Below are positions 33,976-42,734 of a stretch of 64,000 nt of DNA, piece by piece. Position 1 is the stretch's first letter; each line of letters starts with the position of its first letter. The notes under the pieces are model-generated. The model was not told the DNA's origin. It ran no database searches and saw only the letters and a program-made list of their open reading frames with translations. This DNA comes from Agromyces sp. ISL-38 (GTDB taxonomy: Bacteria; Actinomycetota; Actinomycetes; Actinomycetales; Microbacteriaceae), in contig NZ_JAGGPF010000011.1 in the NCBI RefSeq assembly GCF_018613935.1, positions 106,942-170,941 of the forward strand, in the 5' to 3' direction. A program made the position numbers and the translations under genes.

Positions 33976-34428
33976 ATGACAAGACGAAGCACAACGCATG
34001 GTGTCGGATGGCTCAAGGGAACCGTGGGCGCACTCGGCGCCTCCGCCCTCATGGTGATGATGCTTGCTTCTCCGGCAGCGGCCGACCCTCCGACGCTCGA
34101 TGACTTCACGATCACGTTCCCCGACCTCAACCCGTGCACCGGTGAGACCCACACGGTCACCATCGAGCTGACCTTCTTCCAACATGATCACGGTGATCGC
34201 TTCATCGAGCACGGCGTATCGTCGGTCACCACCAGCTCTGGGTTCGAGGGCGGCGGTACGACCACGCTCGTGGAGACCGAGGGAGCCTTCGTGTTCAGGG
34301 CCGTCGACGTCCTGACCGACGAAGCCGGCAGCCGCATCATGGCGCGGACGATCTTCATTGTCGATCCGGAGACCGGCGCGGTGCGGGTCGAACGGGGCGA
34401 CCTTACGTGCGTTCACGCCGCAGAGTGA
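33976..34428 (+). CDS. Small secreted protein of unknown function
   Basis: 150 residues from ATG 33976 with AAGGAG 7 bp upstream. The Sec signal is 'GTVGALGASALMVMMLASPA' with cleavage at AAA-DPP (about residue 36). The mature part of about 115 residues is beta-rich with two Cys (NPCTGE near the N-end, LTCVHAAE at the extreme C-end), likely one disulfide. Conserved-looking segments are 'GETHTVTIELTFFQHDHGDR' and 'TIFIVDPETGAVRVERGDLT'. No family is recognised. It is transcribed alone between convergent neighbours. Confidence 0.75.
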   Translation: MTRRSTTHGVGWLKGTVGALGASALMVMMLASPAAADPPTLDDFTITFPDLNPCTGETHTVTIELTFFQHDHGDRFIEHGVSSVTTSSGFEGGGTTTLVETEGAFVFRAVDVLTDEAGSRIMARTIFIVDPETGAVRVERGDLTCVHAAE

Positions 34429-34550
34429 CCATGAGTCCGCCGTAGGGGAAGCTGTAAATGCCTTGGCCCTACGTGAGGCCGAAAATGGTACGCACGTCTG
34501 GCTGTATGCGTGGAGTTGCAGCGACAACCGCCCTGGTCACATGCGGCGTG

Positions 34551-35963
34551 CTACTCGGCGAGCGTCGTCTCCTCGGCGGGCGTGCGCGCAGACGACCGGC
34601 CCGCGGTGACCGTGGTCGGCACGCGCACGATGACCGTGAGCCCCGCGCCCGGGTCGTTCTGCAGTTCGACGGTGCCGCCCGCGACCGCCGCGATGCTGGA
34701 GACGATCGCGAGTCCGAGCCCCGACCCGCCCTCGGGCGCGCCGGTGCCGCGGGTGAATCGCTCGAACGCGCTCGGCACGAACTCGGGATTCATCCCGCCC
34801 GCGTCGTCGCCGACGAGGAGCGTCGCCTGGTCGGCGGCGAGCGACCATTCGAGTTCGACGTGCACGGGACGATCGCCGGCGGCGGCGACGGCGTTGGCCA
34901 CGAGGTTCTCGCAGACGCGGCCGAAGTCTGCGACCGACAGGTGCACGACGCGTCCAGCCCCACCCGACGCCGGCAGGTCGTAGTCGATGCTCACGGATGC
35001 GTCGCCGAACCGCCGGCGGCACCGCTCGACCGCGTCGGCGAGCTCCGCCCCGAGCTCGTCCCACGTCGCGCTGCTCGGGGTGACCTGGGCGTCCAGCCGG
35101 GAGAGCTCGAGCAGGGACGTGGCGAGCCCGGAGAGTCGTGCGAGCGTGCGACGTGCCGCGGCCAGGTCATCGACGAGCCGCTCGGCCGATGGCTCCCCCG
35201 TGAGCGCGAGGTCGAGTTGCGCCTGAAGGATCGCAAGCGGCGTGCGCAGCTCGTGCGAGGCATTCGAGATCATTTGACGCTCGTGTTCGAGCGCCACACG
35301 AAGGCGTTCGATGAGCGCATTGAGATCGCGCGCGAGCGCGGCGATCTCGTCGTCGGCCCGTCCGACCGGGAGCAGCTCGTCGCCGGACCGGTCCGCGAGT
35401 CCGTGGGCACTTCGACGAAGTCGAGCGACCGGGGCCAGCGCGACGCTGGTGATGATCCACGACGCCGCGCCGAACCCGAGGTTGATCAGCACGACCACCA
35501 CGACGAGCAGCGCGGCGATTTGGTCGAGCACAGATGCCTGCGACGCGGCGGCGCGGGCGGCGATGACATGCCAGGCCCCATCGACGCCGTTCACCGCCGT
35601 CGTGCGGACGAGGTAGTCCGCCCCACCCGCTCGGATCGTGTGCAGATCGCCGTCGCCCGCGATCAGTTCCTCGACCAGCGCGCTGAGCGCCGATGGCAGG
35701 CTGTCGACCACCACCACCCCGCGCGGGTCGACGACCGCCGCCAGTTGCCCGGGGCCCGGCGCGTCGACGCGGACGGGCGGGTCGCCGGCGATCTCCGTGA
35801 CGTATGGCGCCTCGATCGCGTGCAGCACCGACGATTCGCCGTGCTGCACGATCCGGCGCACCTGGTCGTAGATGACGAACCCTCCGATCGCCGACAATGC
35901 CAGCGCGATCAGCACGCTCCCGGCGGTGATGCGGGTGCGGATCTTCAGGCGCCGCAGCATCAT
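34551..35963 (-). CDS. Two-component sensor histidine kinase
   Basis: 470 residues: TM1 at about 13-33, an extracytoplasmic sensor of about 115 residues, TM2 'IAALLVVVVVLINLGFGAAS', a HAMP-type linker, and HisKA with the phosphorylated His in 'ISNASHELRTPLAILQAQLD'. The HATPase follows with N-box 'CENLVANAVAAAGDRPVHVE' and G2 box 'GGSGLGLAIVSSIAAVAGGT'. The start ATG overlaps the response-regulator stop (ATGA). The pair is divergent from the GT39/DPM/GtrA operon, which it may regulate (inference). The ligand is unknown. Confidence 0.93.
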   Translation of the reverse strand: MMLRRLKIRTRITAGSVLIALALSAIGGFVIYDQVRRIVQHGESSVLHAIEAPYVTEIAGDPPVRVDAPGPGQLAAVVDPRGVVVVDSLPSALSALVEELIAGDGDLHTIRAGGADYLVRTTAVNGVDGAWHVIAARAAASQASVLDQIAALLVVVVVLINLGFGAASWIITSVALAPVARLRRSAHGLADRSGDELLPVGRADDEIAALARDLNALIERLRVALEHERQMISNASHELRTPLAILQAQLDLALTGEPSAERLVDDLAAARRTLARLSGLATSLLELSRLDAQVTPSSATWDELGAELADAVERCRRRFGDASVSIDYDLPASGGAGRVVHLSVADFGRVCENLVANAVAAAGDRPVHVELEWSLAADQATLLVGDDAGGMNPEFVPSAFERFTRGTGAPEGGSGLGLAIVSSIAAVAGGTVELQNDPGAGLTVIVRVPTTVTAGRSSARTPAEETTLAE

Positions 35964-36634
35964 GACTCCGCCGAGAACCGGTAGCCGATCCCGCGGATCG
36001 TGGTGATCGCGGCATCCGATCCGACGGCGGCGAGCTTGCGTCGCACGTAGCTGACGTACTGGTCGACCACGTTCCGGTCGATGTGTGCGGCCGAGTCCCA
36101 CACGGACTCGAGGATCTCGGGGCGGGACACGACGCGATCGCATCGTGTCGCGAGGAGGTGCAGCAGGTCGAACTCCGTGCGGCTGAGGGCGAGCTCGCCG
36201 CCGCTCGACGCGATCCGGTGGCGTGCGAGGTCGAGCCGGAGGTCGCCGACCTCGAGCTGCGGCACGCCCATCGCCTCGCGTCGGCGAAGCGCCCGGATGC
36301 GCGCCGCGAGCTCGGCGAAGACGAACGGCTTGGTGAGGTAGTCGTCGGCACCCGCATCGAGGCCGCGGACCCGGTCGTCCACCGCGTCGCGTGCCGTCAG
36401 GAGCAGGATGCCCATCCCAGGAGCGCGCTCACGCAGCCGGCGGCAGAGCTCGAACCCGCTCATTCCGGGAAGTCCGACGTCGACCACCGCGACATCGGGC
36501 GGGCTCACCATGGCCTCGAGTGCGGCAACGCCATCGCCCACCGAGGCGACCGCGTAGCCCTCGTCGCCCAGGCCGCGCACGATCAGCGCGGCCATCTCGG
36601 CCTCGTCGTCGACCACGAGGATTCGTGCGGCCAC
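35960..36634 (-). CDS. OmpR-family response regulator
   Basis: 224 residues. Receiver: acidic pocket 'RILVVDDEAEMAALIVRGLG', phospho-Asp in 'VAVVDVGLPGMSGFELCRRL', Thr in 'LLLTARDAV', and Lys in 'DYLTKPFVFAELAARIRALR'. C-terminal winged helix 'LALSRTEFDLLHLLATRCDR' to 'NVVDQYVSYVRRKLAAVGSD' and 'IRGIGYRF'. A GTG start at 36634 is used because GAGGAG lies 6-9 bp upstream and residues ahead of it do not fit the fold. It is co-transcribed with the kinase through a 4-bp overlap. Confidence 0.94.
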   Translation of the reverse strand: MAARILVVDDEAEMAALIVRGLGDEGYAVASVGDGVAALEAMVSPPDVAVVDVGLPGMSGFELCRRLRERAPGMGILLLTARDAVDDRVRGLDAGADDYLTKPFVFAELAARIRALRRREAMGVPQLEVGDLRLDLARHRIASSGGELALSRTEFDLLHLLATRCDRVVSRPEILESVWDSAAHIDRNVVDQYVSYVRRKLAAVGSDAAITTIRGIGYRFSAES

Positions 36635-36782
36635 AGGCGCTCCTCTCGGGTGCGTGCGCCGATCATACGACCACGACCTCAGCGCGCACCGGGAGCCGGA
36701 GCCCGTGCTTCCTGAGAAGACTCTCACGGGCGATCCTCCTGGTTCACAGCGCCACCGGATCGCCCCGAGTCAGCATTGCGGC

Positions 36783-38372
36783 ATGACCAGCGTTCCGATT
36801 GTGAATCGCCTGCCCGACATGCGCGTGACCGCCGCGTCGAGCACGGCGGTTCGGGGGTTGCGGCGGCATCCGCTGGTCACCCGCTCGGTCGGCATCGGGG
36901 TGGCCGCCACGGTGCTCGGATACCTCGGTGCGGGCGTGCCCTCGTATTGGGGCGACGAGGCGGCGAGCGTGATGTCGGCCGAGCGACCCTGGACGAGCCT
37001 CGCGGCGGAACTCGGCCGCATCGACGCGGTGCACGGGGCTTACTACGCATTCCTCCACGTGTGGATCAACGTCTTCGGGGCGACCGAGTGGTCGACGCGA
37101 GCGCCGAGCGCCATCGCGGTGGGGTTCCTCGCGGCCGGCACGGTGGTGCTCGCCGCGCGCTGGTTCGACCCGCGGGTCGCCGTGCTCGCCGGCGTCGTGT
37201 GCGCCGTGCTTCCGCGCACCACCTCTATGGCGACCGAGGCGCGGTCATATGCGCTCGGATCGGCGCTCGCGGTGTGGATCACCGTGGCTTTCGTCGAACT
37301 CGTGCGCCGCAGGTCGACCTCGCTCTGGTGGTGGTCGGCGTACGGCGTCGCGGTCGCAGCATCCGCGACGCTCTTCCTCTATCTCCTGCTGCTCGTGCCG
37401 GTACACGCGGTAGCGCTCGCCGCCGCTCGCGCGCCGCGGAGCACTTGGCAACGATGGGCGGTCGCCACCGGAATCGCGGCGGTGGGCTCGGCGCCGATCC
37501 TGGTCGCGGCCTACGCCGAGCGGCGCCAGCTCAGGTTCCTCGCCGACCGCGACTACGCCACGCCGGACCGGGTGCTCGTGGGGCAATGGTTCGGATCGGC
37601 ACCCGTAGCGATCGCCGGGTGGCTGCTCGTCATCGCCGGGATCGTCGCGGTCGTCGTCGGGCTGCGGCGCAGCTTCCGCGAGGGCGGCGCCACGACGACC
37701 CTCGCGGGGTTGGCGCCGACCCTCGCGTGGCTCATCCTTCCGACCGCCGCGCTGCTCCTCCTCGATGCGACCGTGTCGCCGACCTACAGCCCCAGATACC
37801 TCTCCTTCTGCGTGCCGGCGGTCGCGATGCTCGTGGCGCTCGGGATCCGCGCGACCTCGTCATCGGGGGTGCGGCTTCTCCGACGCGGGCCATTCGGGTC
37901 GGGGGCGGCCGACGGGATCGTGCCGGTCGTCGTGGGTGTCGCGGCCGCGGTCCTCGTGGCGCCGGTCTACCTCGCCCAGCGCACCGAGTGGGCGAAGGAC
38001 GGGGGCAGCGACCTCCGCGGCGTCGCCGAGTACCTCGGCACGCATGCCCGGCCGGGCGAGGCGATCGTCTTCGACGCCGACACCAAGCCGTCGCGTCGTC
38101 CGCGGCTGGCGATGCACCTCTATCCCAGCGATTTCGCCGGGCTGCAGGATGTGGCGCTCCGCACCCCGTATGTCCAGCGCGCCGGTATCTGGGACCGCAC
38201 GGTCCCCGTCTCCGACGTCGCGCCGACCCTCGACGAATCGACGGTCTGGGCCGTGGAGCTCGTCGGCCACGGTGAGCCGGCCGATGTCGCCGCGCTCGAG
38301 GCATCCGGGTACGAGGTCGCCGACAGCCAGCTGATCCACCGATCCGTGGTCTACCGACTCGAGAAGGAGTGA
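36783..38372 (+). CDS. GT39/PMT-family-like membrane glycosyltransferase
   Basis: 529 residues with about 10-11 TM helices. The first extracytoplasmic loop holds 'GVPSYWGDEAASVMSAERPW', the acidic DE motif of GT-C enzymes using polyprenyl-phosphate sugars. A soluble C-terminal domain of about 110 residues follows the last TM. Together with the next two genes (DPM-synthase-like GT2 and GtrA) it forms a complete system: sugar loading onto polyprenol phosphate, flipping, and transfer outside the membrane to a glycan or protein. The start ATG at 36783 sits 149 bp from the divergent response regulator. Confidence 0.88.
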   Translation: MTSVPIVNRLPDMRVTAASSTAVRGLRRHPLVTRSVGIGVAATVLGYLGAGVPSYWGDEAASVMSAERPWTSLAAELGRIDAVHGAYYAFLHVWINVFGATEWSTRAPSAIAVGFLAAGTVVLAARWFDPRVAVLAGVVCAVLPRTTSMATEARSYALGSALAVWITVAFVELVRRRSTSLWWWSAYGVAVAASATLFLYLLLLVPVHAVALAAARAPRSTWQRWAVATGIAAVGSAPILVAAYAERRQLRFLADRDYATPDRVLVGQWFGSAPVAIAGWLLVIAGIVAVVVGLRRSFREGGATTTLAGLAPTLAWLILPTAALLLLDATVSPTYSPRYLSFCVPAVAMLVALGIRATSSSGVRLLRRGPFGSGAADGIVPVVVGVAAAVLVAPVYLAQRTEWAKDGGSDLRGVAEYLGTHARPGEAIVFDADTKPSRRPRLAMHLYPSDFAGLQDVALRTPYVQRAGIWDRTVPVSDVAPTLDESTVWAVELVGHGEPADVAALEASGYEVADSQLIHRSVVYRLEKE

Positions 38373-38375
38373 GCC

Positions 38376-39191
38376 ATGCCGGAACACGTCGTGGTCGTCA
38401 TGCCGACGTACAACGAAGCCGAGTCGCTGCCGGGTGTGTTGGCGCGTCTGCGGACGGTAGCCCCCGACGTCGCGGTGCTCGTCGTGGACGATGCCTCGCC
38501 GGATGGCACCGGTGAGCTCGCCGAGCGCATCGCGGCGGCGGATCCCCTCGTGCACGTGCTGCACCGGGCGGGCAAGGAGGGACTCGGCGCGGCGTATGCC
38601 GCCGGCTTCGCCCGGGCGATCGCCGACGGCTTCGACATCGTGGTGCAGTCCGACGCCGACGGGTCGCATCGCCCCGAGGACCTCCCCCGGCTGCTTGCCT
38701 CGCTCGCCGACAACGACCTCGCCGTGGGGTCGCGCTGGGTCGACGGCGGCGGCGTCGGTGACTGGCCGCTCAGCCGGCGGCTGCTCTCCCGCGGCGGCAG
38801 CGCCTACGCGGGATTCGCGCTCGGGCTCCACCAACGCGACGTGACGGGCGGATACCGGGCGTTCCGCGCGCACGCCCTGCGGGCTGTCGACCCGGCGACC
38901 GCACGCAGTCGCGGATACGGGTTCCAGATCGAGCTGCTCCTTCGCGCGAACGCCACCGGATGCCGCATCGCCGAGGTGCCCATCACCTTCGACGATCGTG
39001 CGCACGGCCGCTCGAAGATGTCGGCGGCGATCATCGTGGAGGCGTTCGCCCGCGTGACCGGCTGGGGACTGTTTCGGCTGCTGCACGGCGGGCGCCTTCC
39101 CGTCGCGTCGGCGAAGGCAGTGGCTGCCCCGGCCGTGCCCGCCGAGCCGGCCGTGCCCGTCGTGCCCGCCGTGGAGGTCGCCCATGCCTGA
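38376..39191 (+). CDS. Polyprenol-phosphate glycosyltransferase, GT2 (DPM1-like)
   Basis: 271 residues. GT2 signatures are 'VVVVMPTYNEAESLPGVLAR', 'VLVVDDASPDGTGELAERIA', and 'DIVVQSDADGSHRPEDLPRL' (catalytic DAD with the DPM-type 'SHRPED'). Later come 'DVTGGYRAFRAHALRAVD' and 'RAHGRSKMS', the usual C-terminal RxxGxSK motif. It transfers a nucleotide-activated hexose (mannose in best-known members) to polyprenyl phosphate. No membrane helices, so it is of the soluble class. A Pro/Val/Ala-rich tail ends the protein. GGAG precedes the ATG, 3 bp after the previous stop; it overlaps the next gene by 8 bp. Confidence 0.92.
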   Translation: MPEHVVVVMPTYNEAESLPGVLARLRTVAPDVAVLVVDDASPDGTGELAERIAAADPLVHVLHRAGKEGLGAAYAAGFARAIADGFDIVVQSDADGSHRPEDLPRLLASLADNDLAVGSRWVDGGGVGDWPLSRRLLSRGGSAYAGFALGLHQRDVTGGYRAFRAHALRAVDPATARSRGYGFQIELLLRANATGCRIAEVPITFDDRAHGRSKMSAAIIVEAFARVTGWGLFRLLHGGRLPVASAKAVAAPAVPAEPAVPVVPAVEVAHA

Positions 39192-39651
39192 ACGAGTCAG
39201 GCCGCTCCTGGTGCAACTCGCGCGCTTCAGCGTCGTGGGAGGCGTCGGATTCGTGGTCGACGCCGGCCTCTTCACGGCACTGCGCGCCGCGGACCCGATC
39301 GGCGTCCACGGATGGCCGATGTATGCCAAGGCGATCTCCGTCGTCGCGGCCATCGCCGTGAACTGGGTCGGGAACCGCACCTGGACGTTCCGCGCCGAGG
39401 GCCGTCGCTCCGACACCGCGCGCGAGGCGGTCGAGTTCCTCGTCGCGAGCCTCCTCGGCAGCCTCGTCGCGCTGGCGTGCCTCGGATTCTCCCACTATGC
39501 CCTGCACCTCACCTCCGCCCTCGCCGACAACGTCTCGGCGAACATGGTCGGGCTGCTGCTCGGCTCCGCCGTGCGCTTCGTCGCGTACCGACGCTGGGTC
39601 TTCGCGGAACGAAGGCCGCTGGGCGCGGCCATCGCGGTCGCCATCGAGTGA
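39184..39651 (+). CDS. GtrA-family membrane protein (putative flippase)
   Basis: 155 residues, four TM helices. The GtrA core reads 'LARFSVVGGVGFVVDAGLFT', 'KAISVVAAIAVNWVGNRTWT' (the NRxWTF motif) and 'FVAYRRWVF' at the end. GtrA proteins help translocate polyprenyl-phosphate-linked sugars. The 8-bp overlap with the DPM-like gene supports that partner. It is the last gene of the three-gene glycosylation operon. Confidence 0.92.
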   Translation: MPERVRPLLVQLARFSVVGGVGFVVDAGLFTALRAADPIGVHGWPMYAKAISVVAAIAVNWVGNRTWTFRAEGRRSDTAREAVEFLVASLLGSLVALACLGFSHYALHLTSALADNVSANMVGLLLGSAVRFVAYRRWVFAERRPLGAAIAVAIE

Positions 39652-39949
39652 GCCCGCCCGCGTCCGGCGGTCGACCACCCGCCGCCCACGCTCCAGATGG
39701 CGCTCTTGCCGGGTCCGACTGGCGCTCTGTCCTGCTCGGAACGTCAGAATGGCCGGCGCCAGCCCGCCCGAGCGGCCGCTATCTGCTGGCCCGCGGGGGA
39801 CGCCGCTGCTCGTTCGGAAGCGAGGTCTTCTACGCGGACAGCCCGTTCTCATACGCCTGCCGTGGCTCCGTCAGCGACCCGATCCGCGACGATCCGGCCC
39901 GACTGCGAACGGAACACCGCGTTCGTCACGCCAGCCTGGTGGCATCCGT
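39652..39949. other. Intergenic stretch, convergent genes, nothing recognised
   Basis: 298 bp between the GtrA stop and the stop of the convergent hypothetical gene. No ORF with an RBS, RNA gene or repeat is supported. The sequence is less biased in codon-position GC than its neighbours, as expected for non-coding DNA. Confidence 0.5.
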
Positions 39950-40297
39950 TCAGTCCTCGTCGATGAGCTCCAGCAGCTTCTTCGACTCGTCGCGGATGTC
40001 GTCGTGGTCGTACTGGCCGGCGCGGCTCTCGAGCGAGATCACCCCGCAGCGATGCACCTTGCGGAAGTCGCCGTAGGGGAAGCTGTAGCGGCCCTTCGTG
40101 TCGCGTTCCTCGTCGTCGTCGACGCCGAGGTGCCACTTGCCGTACTCGGTCCAGCCGTGCTTCTCGATGAAGGCGTTCTCGACGTCGGTGCTCGGGGCGT
40201 GCTCGCTCCAGTCGTCGCGCTCGTCGCGCACCACCTTGCCGTCGCGAACGAGCGACCTCGCGTGCCGCAGTGCGGTCTGGTTGAGCTTCACGGTCAT
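39950..40297 (-). CDS. Conserved hypothetical protein
   Basis: 115 residues, acidic and soluble, beginning MTVKLNQTALRHARSLVRDG. Segments such as 'GWTEYGKWHLGVDDDEERDT' and 'GRYSFPYGDFRKVHRCGVIS' look strongly constrained and resemble a widespread short actinobacterial family of unknown function. There is no signal, TM or catalytic motif. ATG 40297 is preceded by GGGAAAGAG. It is monocistronic. A role in the stress response or as a DNA-associated protein has not been shown and none is assigned. Confidence 0.75.
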   Translation of the reverse strand: MTVKLNQTALRHARSLVRDGKVVRDERDDWSEHAPSTDVENAFIEKHGWTEYGKWHLGVDDDEERDTKGRYSFPYGDFRKVHRCGVISLESRAGQYDHDDIRDESKKLLELIDED

Positions 40298-40469
40298 CTC
40301 GGCTCTTTCCCTCCCGGTGGGCCTGTGCGCCTCGGGGGCAAACGGAATCCACGCACGTTGTCGGGTCTACCCGCGGCGCCGCCGAGCGTCAACGGGGTTG
40401 CCATTCGTCAGAACACATAGATCACGTTCGGAGAAGCGGCCGCGGAGGCCGCGGCATAACGTCACTGCC

Positions 40470-41102
40470 ATGACACTCCTCCTCAGGACCTCCATCCGAT
40501 CCGTCACCCTCGACGTGCCCGATCCCATCGCCGCCGGCGCCTTCTACTCCGACGCCTTCGGATTCGACCATCAGGTGCGCATTCGAGCCGCGGATGCCCC
40601 GACGACGGGCTTCCGCGGGTTCATGCTGTCGCTCATGGTGTCGCAGCCATCCACCGTCAGCGGCCTGATCGACGCCGCGGTCGACGCCGGCGCCGCGACG
40701 CTGAAGCCGGCCGCGAAGTCGATGTTCGGCTACGGCGGCGTCGTCCAGGCTCCCGACGGGACAGTCTGGAAGATCGCGACCGCGGCGAAGGAGGACAGCG
40801 GTCCAGCTACCCGGCAGATCGACCAGATCGTGCTCCTGCTGGGGGCCGAGGACGTGGCCGCGAGCACGCAGTTCTATGTCGGCCGAGGCCTCGCCGTGGC
40901 GAAGAGCGTCGGAGGCATCTCTGTCGAGTTCTTCGCCAGTCCGTGGAGTCCCGTGAAGCTCGCGCTCTCCCGTCGCCCCACCCTCGCGGAGGACGCCGGC
41001 GTCGCGCTCGACGGCACGGGATCGCATCGGCTCTCGATCGGCAGCACTGCGGGGGCGTTCACCGATCCCGACGGATTCGCGTGGGAGGCGACATCCGTCT
41101 GA
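40470..41102 (+). CDS. VOC-superfamily (glyoxalase/bleomycin-resistance-like) protein
   Basis: 210 residues with two tandem betaalphabetabetabeta units: 'SIRSVTLDVPDPIAAGAFYS' opens the first, and 'QIDQIVLLLGAEDVAASTQF' opens the second. 'VVQAPDGTVWKIA' and 'AFTDPDGFAWEATSV' close them. The usual metal His/Glu positions are only partly occupied, so a binding or resistance role is as likely as an enzyme. ATG 40470 lies after an AT-richer promoter-like stretch. It stands alone. Confidence 0.85.
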   Translation: MTLLLRTSIRSVTLDVPDPIAAGAFYSDAFGFDHQVRIRAADAPTTGFRGFMLSLMVSQPSTVSGLIDAAVDAGAATLKPAAKSMFGYGGVVQAPDGTVWKIATAAKEDSGPATRQIDQIVLLLGAEDVAASTQFYVGRGLAVAKSVGGISVEFFASPWSPVKLALSRRPTLAEDAGVALDGTGSHRLSIGSTAGAFTDPDGFAWEATSV

Positions 41103-41308
41103 ATCAGTCCGCGCGCACCTGCCGCGCCCGCATCGCCATGAACCGCACGGCGACGCGCGAGGCACCCGAGGCGTCCGGAGCATCCGGAGCCGGTCGGGGT
41201 GTCAGACCGACTTGTCCTCCACAGGGCAGGAAAGGGTGCAGTTATTCACAGGCTGATCAGGCATTTCTGGCTGCTTCGAATGTCGGTGGGTGCCGCAAGA
41301 ATGGATGC

Positions 41309-42715
41309 ATGACCACCACCCGCGACGCGCTCGAGCAGCTCCGCTCGGCGCTCGCCGGTGTGCTCGCGTTCGACGCCGCAGGCGGGTGCTCCGACGACGA
41401 GCTGCTCGCCACGATGGGTGCACTCGAGGCGGTGGGCCGGGTGGTCGACGCGCATCGCGCGGCCTACGCGGGCGAGGTCGCCGAGCGGTCCCGGGTCGAG
41501 CTCGGCGATCAGCGGTTGTCGACCCGGCATGGATGCCGCTCCGCCGCCGAGCTCGTCGAACGCGTCACGCAGGTGTCGGGCGTCGAAGCGCGGCGGCGGG
41601 TCGCGCTCGGCTCGGCCACCCGGGCGGGAGTCGGGTTCACCGGCGAGCCGCTCGAGCCGCCGTACCCGCTCGTCGCGGCGGCGCTGGCCGGGGGTGAGCT
41701 GGGGGCGGATGCCGCGGGCACGATCATCCGCGAGCTCGACCGCACCCGGCCCGTGGCCGATCCGGCGTCGTTCGCGGCGGCCGAGCAGGCGCTCGTGACC
41801 GAGGCGACCGGGCGTGGTGACGGCGCCCCGGTGCGGTGCACCGCGGATGAGTTGCGGGTGCAGGCGCAGGCGTGGTCGATCTTCCTCGACCAAGACGGCC
41901 CCGAACCCGACGATGAGCGGGCGATGCGGCGCCGCGGGTTCCGGTTGGGGCGGGCACGCGACGGACTCATCCCGGTCGCAGGCGACCTCATGCCCGAGGT
42001 CGCGGCGAAGCTCACGCGGCTCTTCGACGCACATCTGTCGCCGCGCTCCGGCGGGGGGTTCATGACCGACCAGGAACGCGCCGACATCGCCCGGAACGGT
42101 GAGACCCGCACCGCCGACCAGCAACGCCACGACGTGCTCGCCGCCGTCATCGACACCGCCGCCCGCTCCGGGGAGCACCCCTCGATCGGCGGTGCCGCAC
42201 CCACGGTGCTGGTCAGCGTCAGGGCTTCCGACCTCGAAACCGGGCGCGGCGTCGCGCACGCCGACGGCGTCGAGGTGCCGATCTCGCTCCGAGCGGCCCG
42301 GCACATGATGTGCACCGGCGGCACCCAGAAGGTCGTCTTCGACGACGACGGCCGCATCATCACCCTCGGCTCGCCCGAGCGGTGCTTCACCCCGCACCAG
42401 CGCCGGGCGATCACACTCCGCGACGGCGGATGCCTCATCCCCGGATGCTCCGTCCCGGCCGCATGGTGCGAAATCCATCACGTCATCCCCGACGCCCACG
42501 GCGGCCCCACCCACCCCGACAATGGGGTGCTCCTGTGCTGGTTCCATCACCGCACCATCGACACGTCGGGCTGGGGCATCCGGATGCACCATGGCGTGCC
42601 GCACATCCGCCCGCCAGCGTGGCTCGATCCCGGCGGCGGGTGGCGCCCCATCACCAAATCACCCACCCGACTCGCCGACCAACGCGAGCGAAGAGAACCC
42701 GACCGTGCGGCGTGA
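41309..42715 (+). CDS. DUF222/HNH endonuclease (13E12-type)
   Basis: 468 residues. The DUF222 domain (about 40-330) with 'STRHGCRSAAELVERVTQVS' and 'ATRAGVGFTGEPLEPPYPLV' is followed by an HNH nuclease. That domain reads 'GCLIPGCSVPAAWCEIHHVI', 'PDAHGGPTHPDNGVLLCWFH' and 'HRTID'. The HNH residues and the Cys pairs of the zinc knuckle are present, so it looks active. The family is highly multicopy in Actinobacteria and is suspected to be mobile, though its biology is unclear. ATG 41309 is chosen from the DUF222 boundary. Its 3' end faces the convergent glycosidase gene 19 bp away. Confidence 0.92.
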   Translation: MTTTRDALEQLRSALAGVLAFDAAGGCSDDELLATMGALEAVGRVVDAHRAAYAGEVAERSRVELGDQRLSTRHGCRSAAELVERVTQVSGVEARRRVALGSATRAGVGFTGEPLEPPYPLVAAALAGGELGADAAGTIIRELDRTRPVADPASFAAAEQALVTEATGRGDGAPVRCTADELRVQAQAWSIFLDQDGPEPDDERAMRRRGFRLGRARDGLIPVAGDLMPEVAAKLTRLFDAHLSPRSGGGFMTDQERADIARNGETRTADQQRHDVLAAVIDTAARSGEHPSIGGAAPTVLVSVRASDLETGRGVAHADGVEVPISLRAARHMMCTGGTQKVVFDDDGRIITLGSPERCFTPHQRRAITLRDGGCLIPGCSVPAAWCEIHHVIPDAHGGPTHPDNGVLLCWFHHRTIDTSGWGIRMHHGVPHIRPPAWLDPGGGWRPITKSPTRLADQRERREPDRAA

Positions 42716-42734
42716 GCGAGGTGATCGCCGTGGC

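Noticed and set aside
34436..34460. String CGCCGTAGGGGAAGCTGTA near 34441, also present near 40069
   Set aside because: A 19-bp match between non-coding DNA and the conserved hypothetical gene at 39950-40297. The flanks do not match and no coding remnant is readable, so it was not called a duplication.
37738..37800. Possible sortase or cell-wall motif in the GT39 region
   Set aside because: The Pro/Thr-rich strings are extracytoplasmic loops between TM helices, not LPxTG signals.
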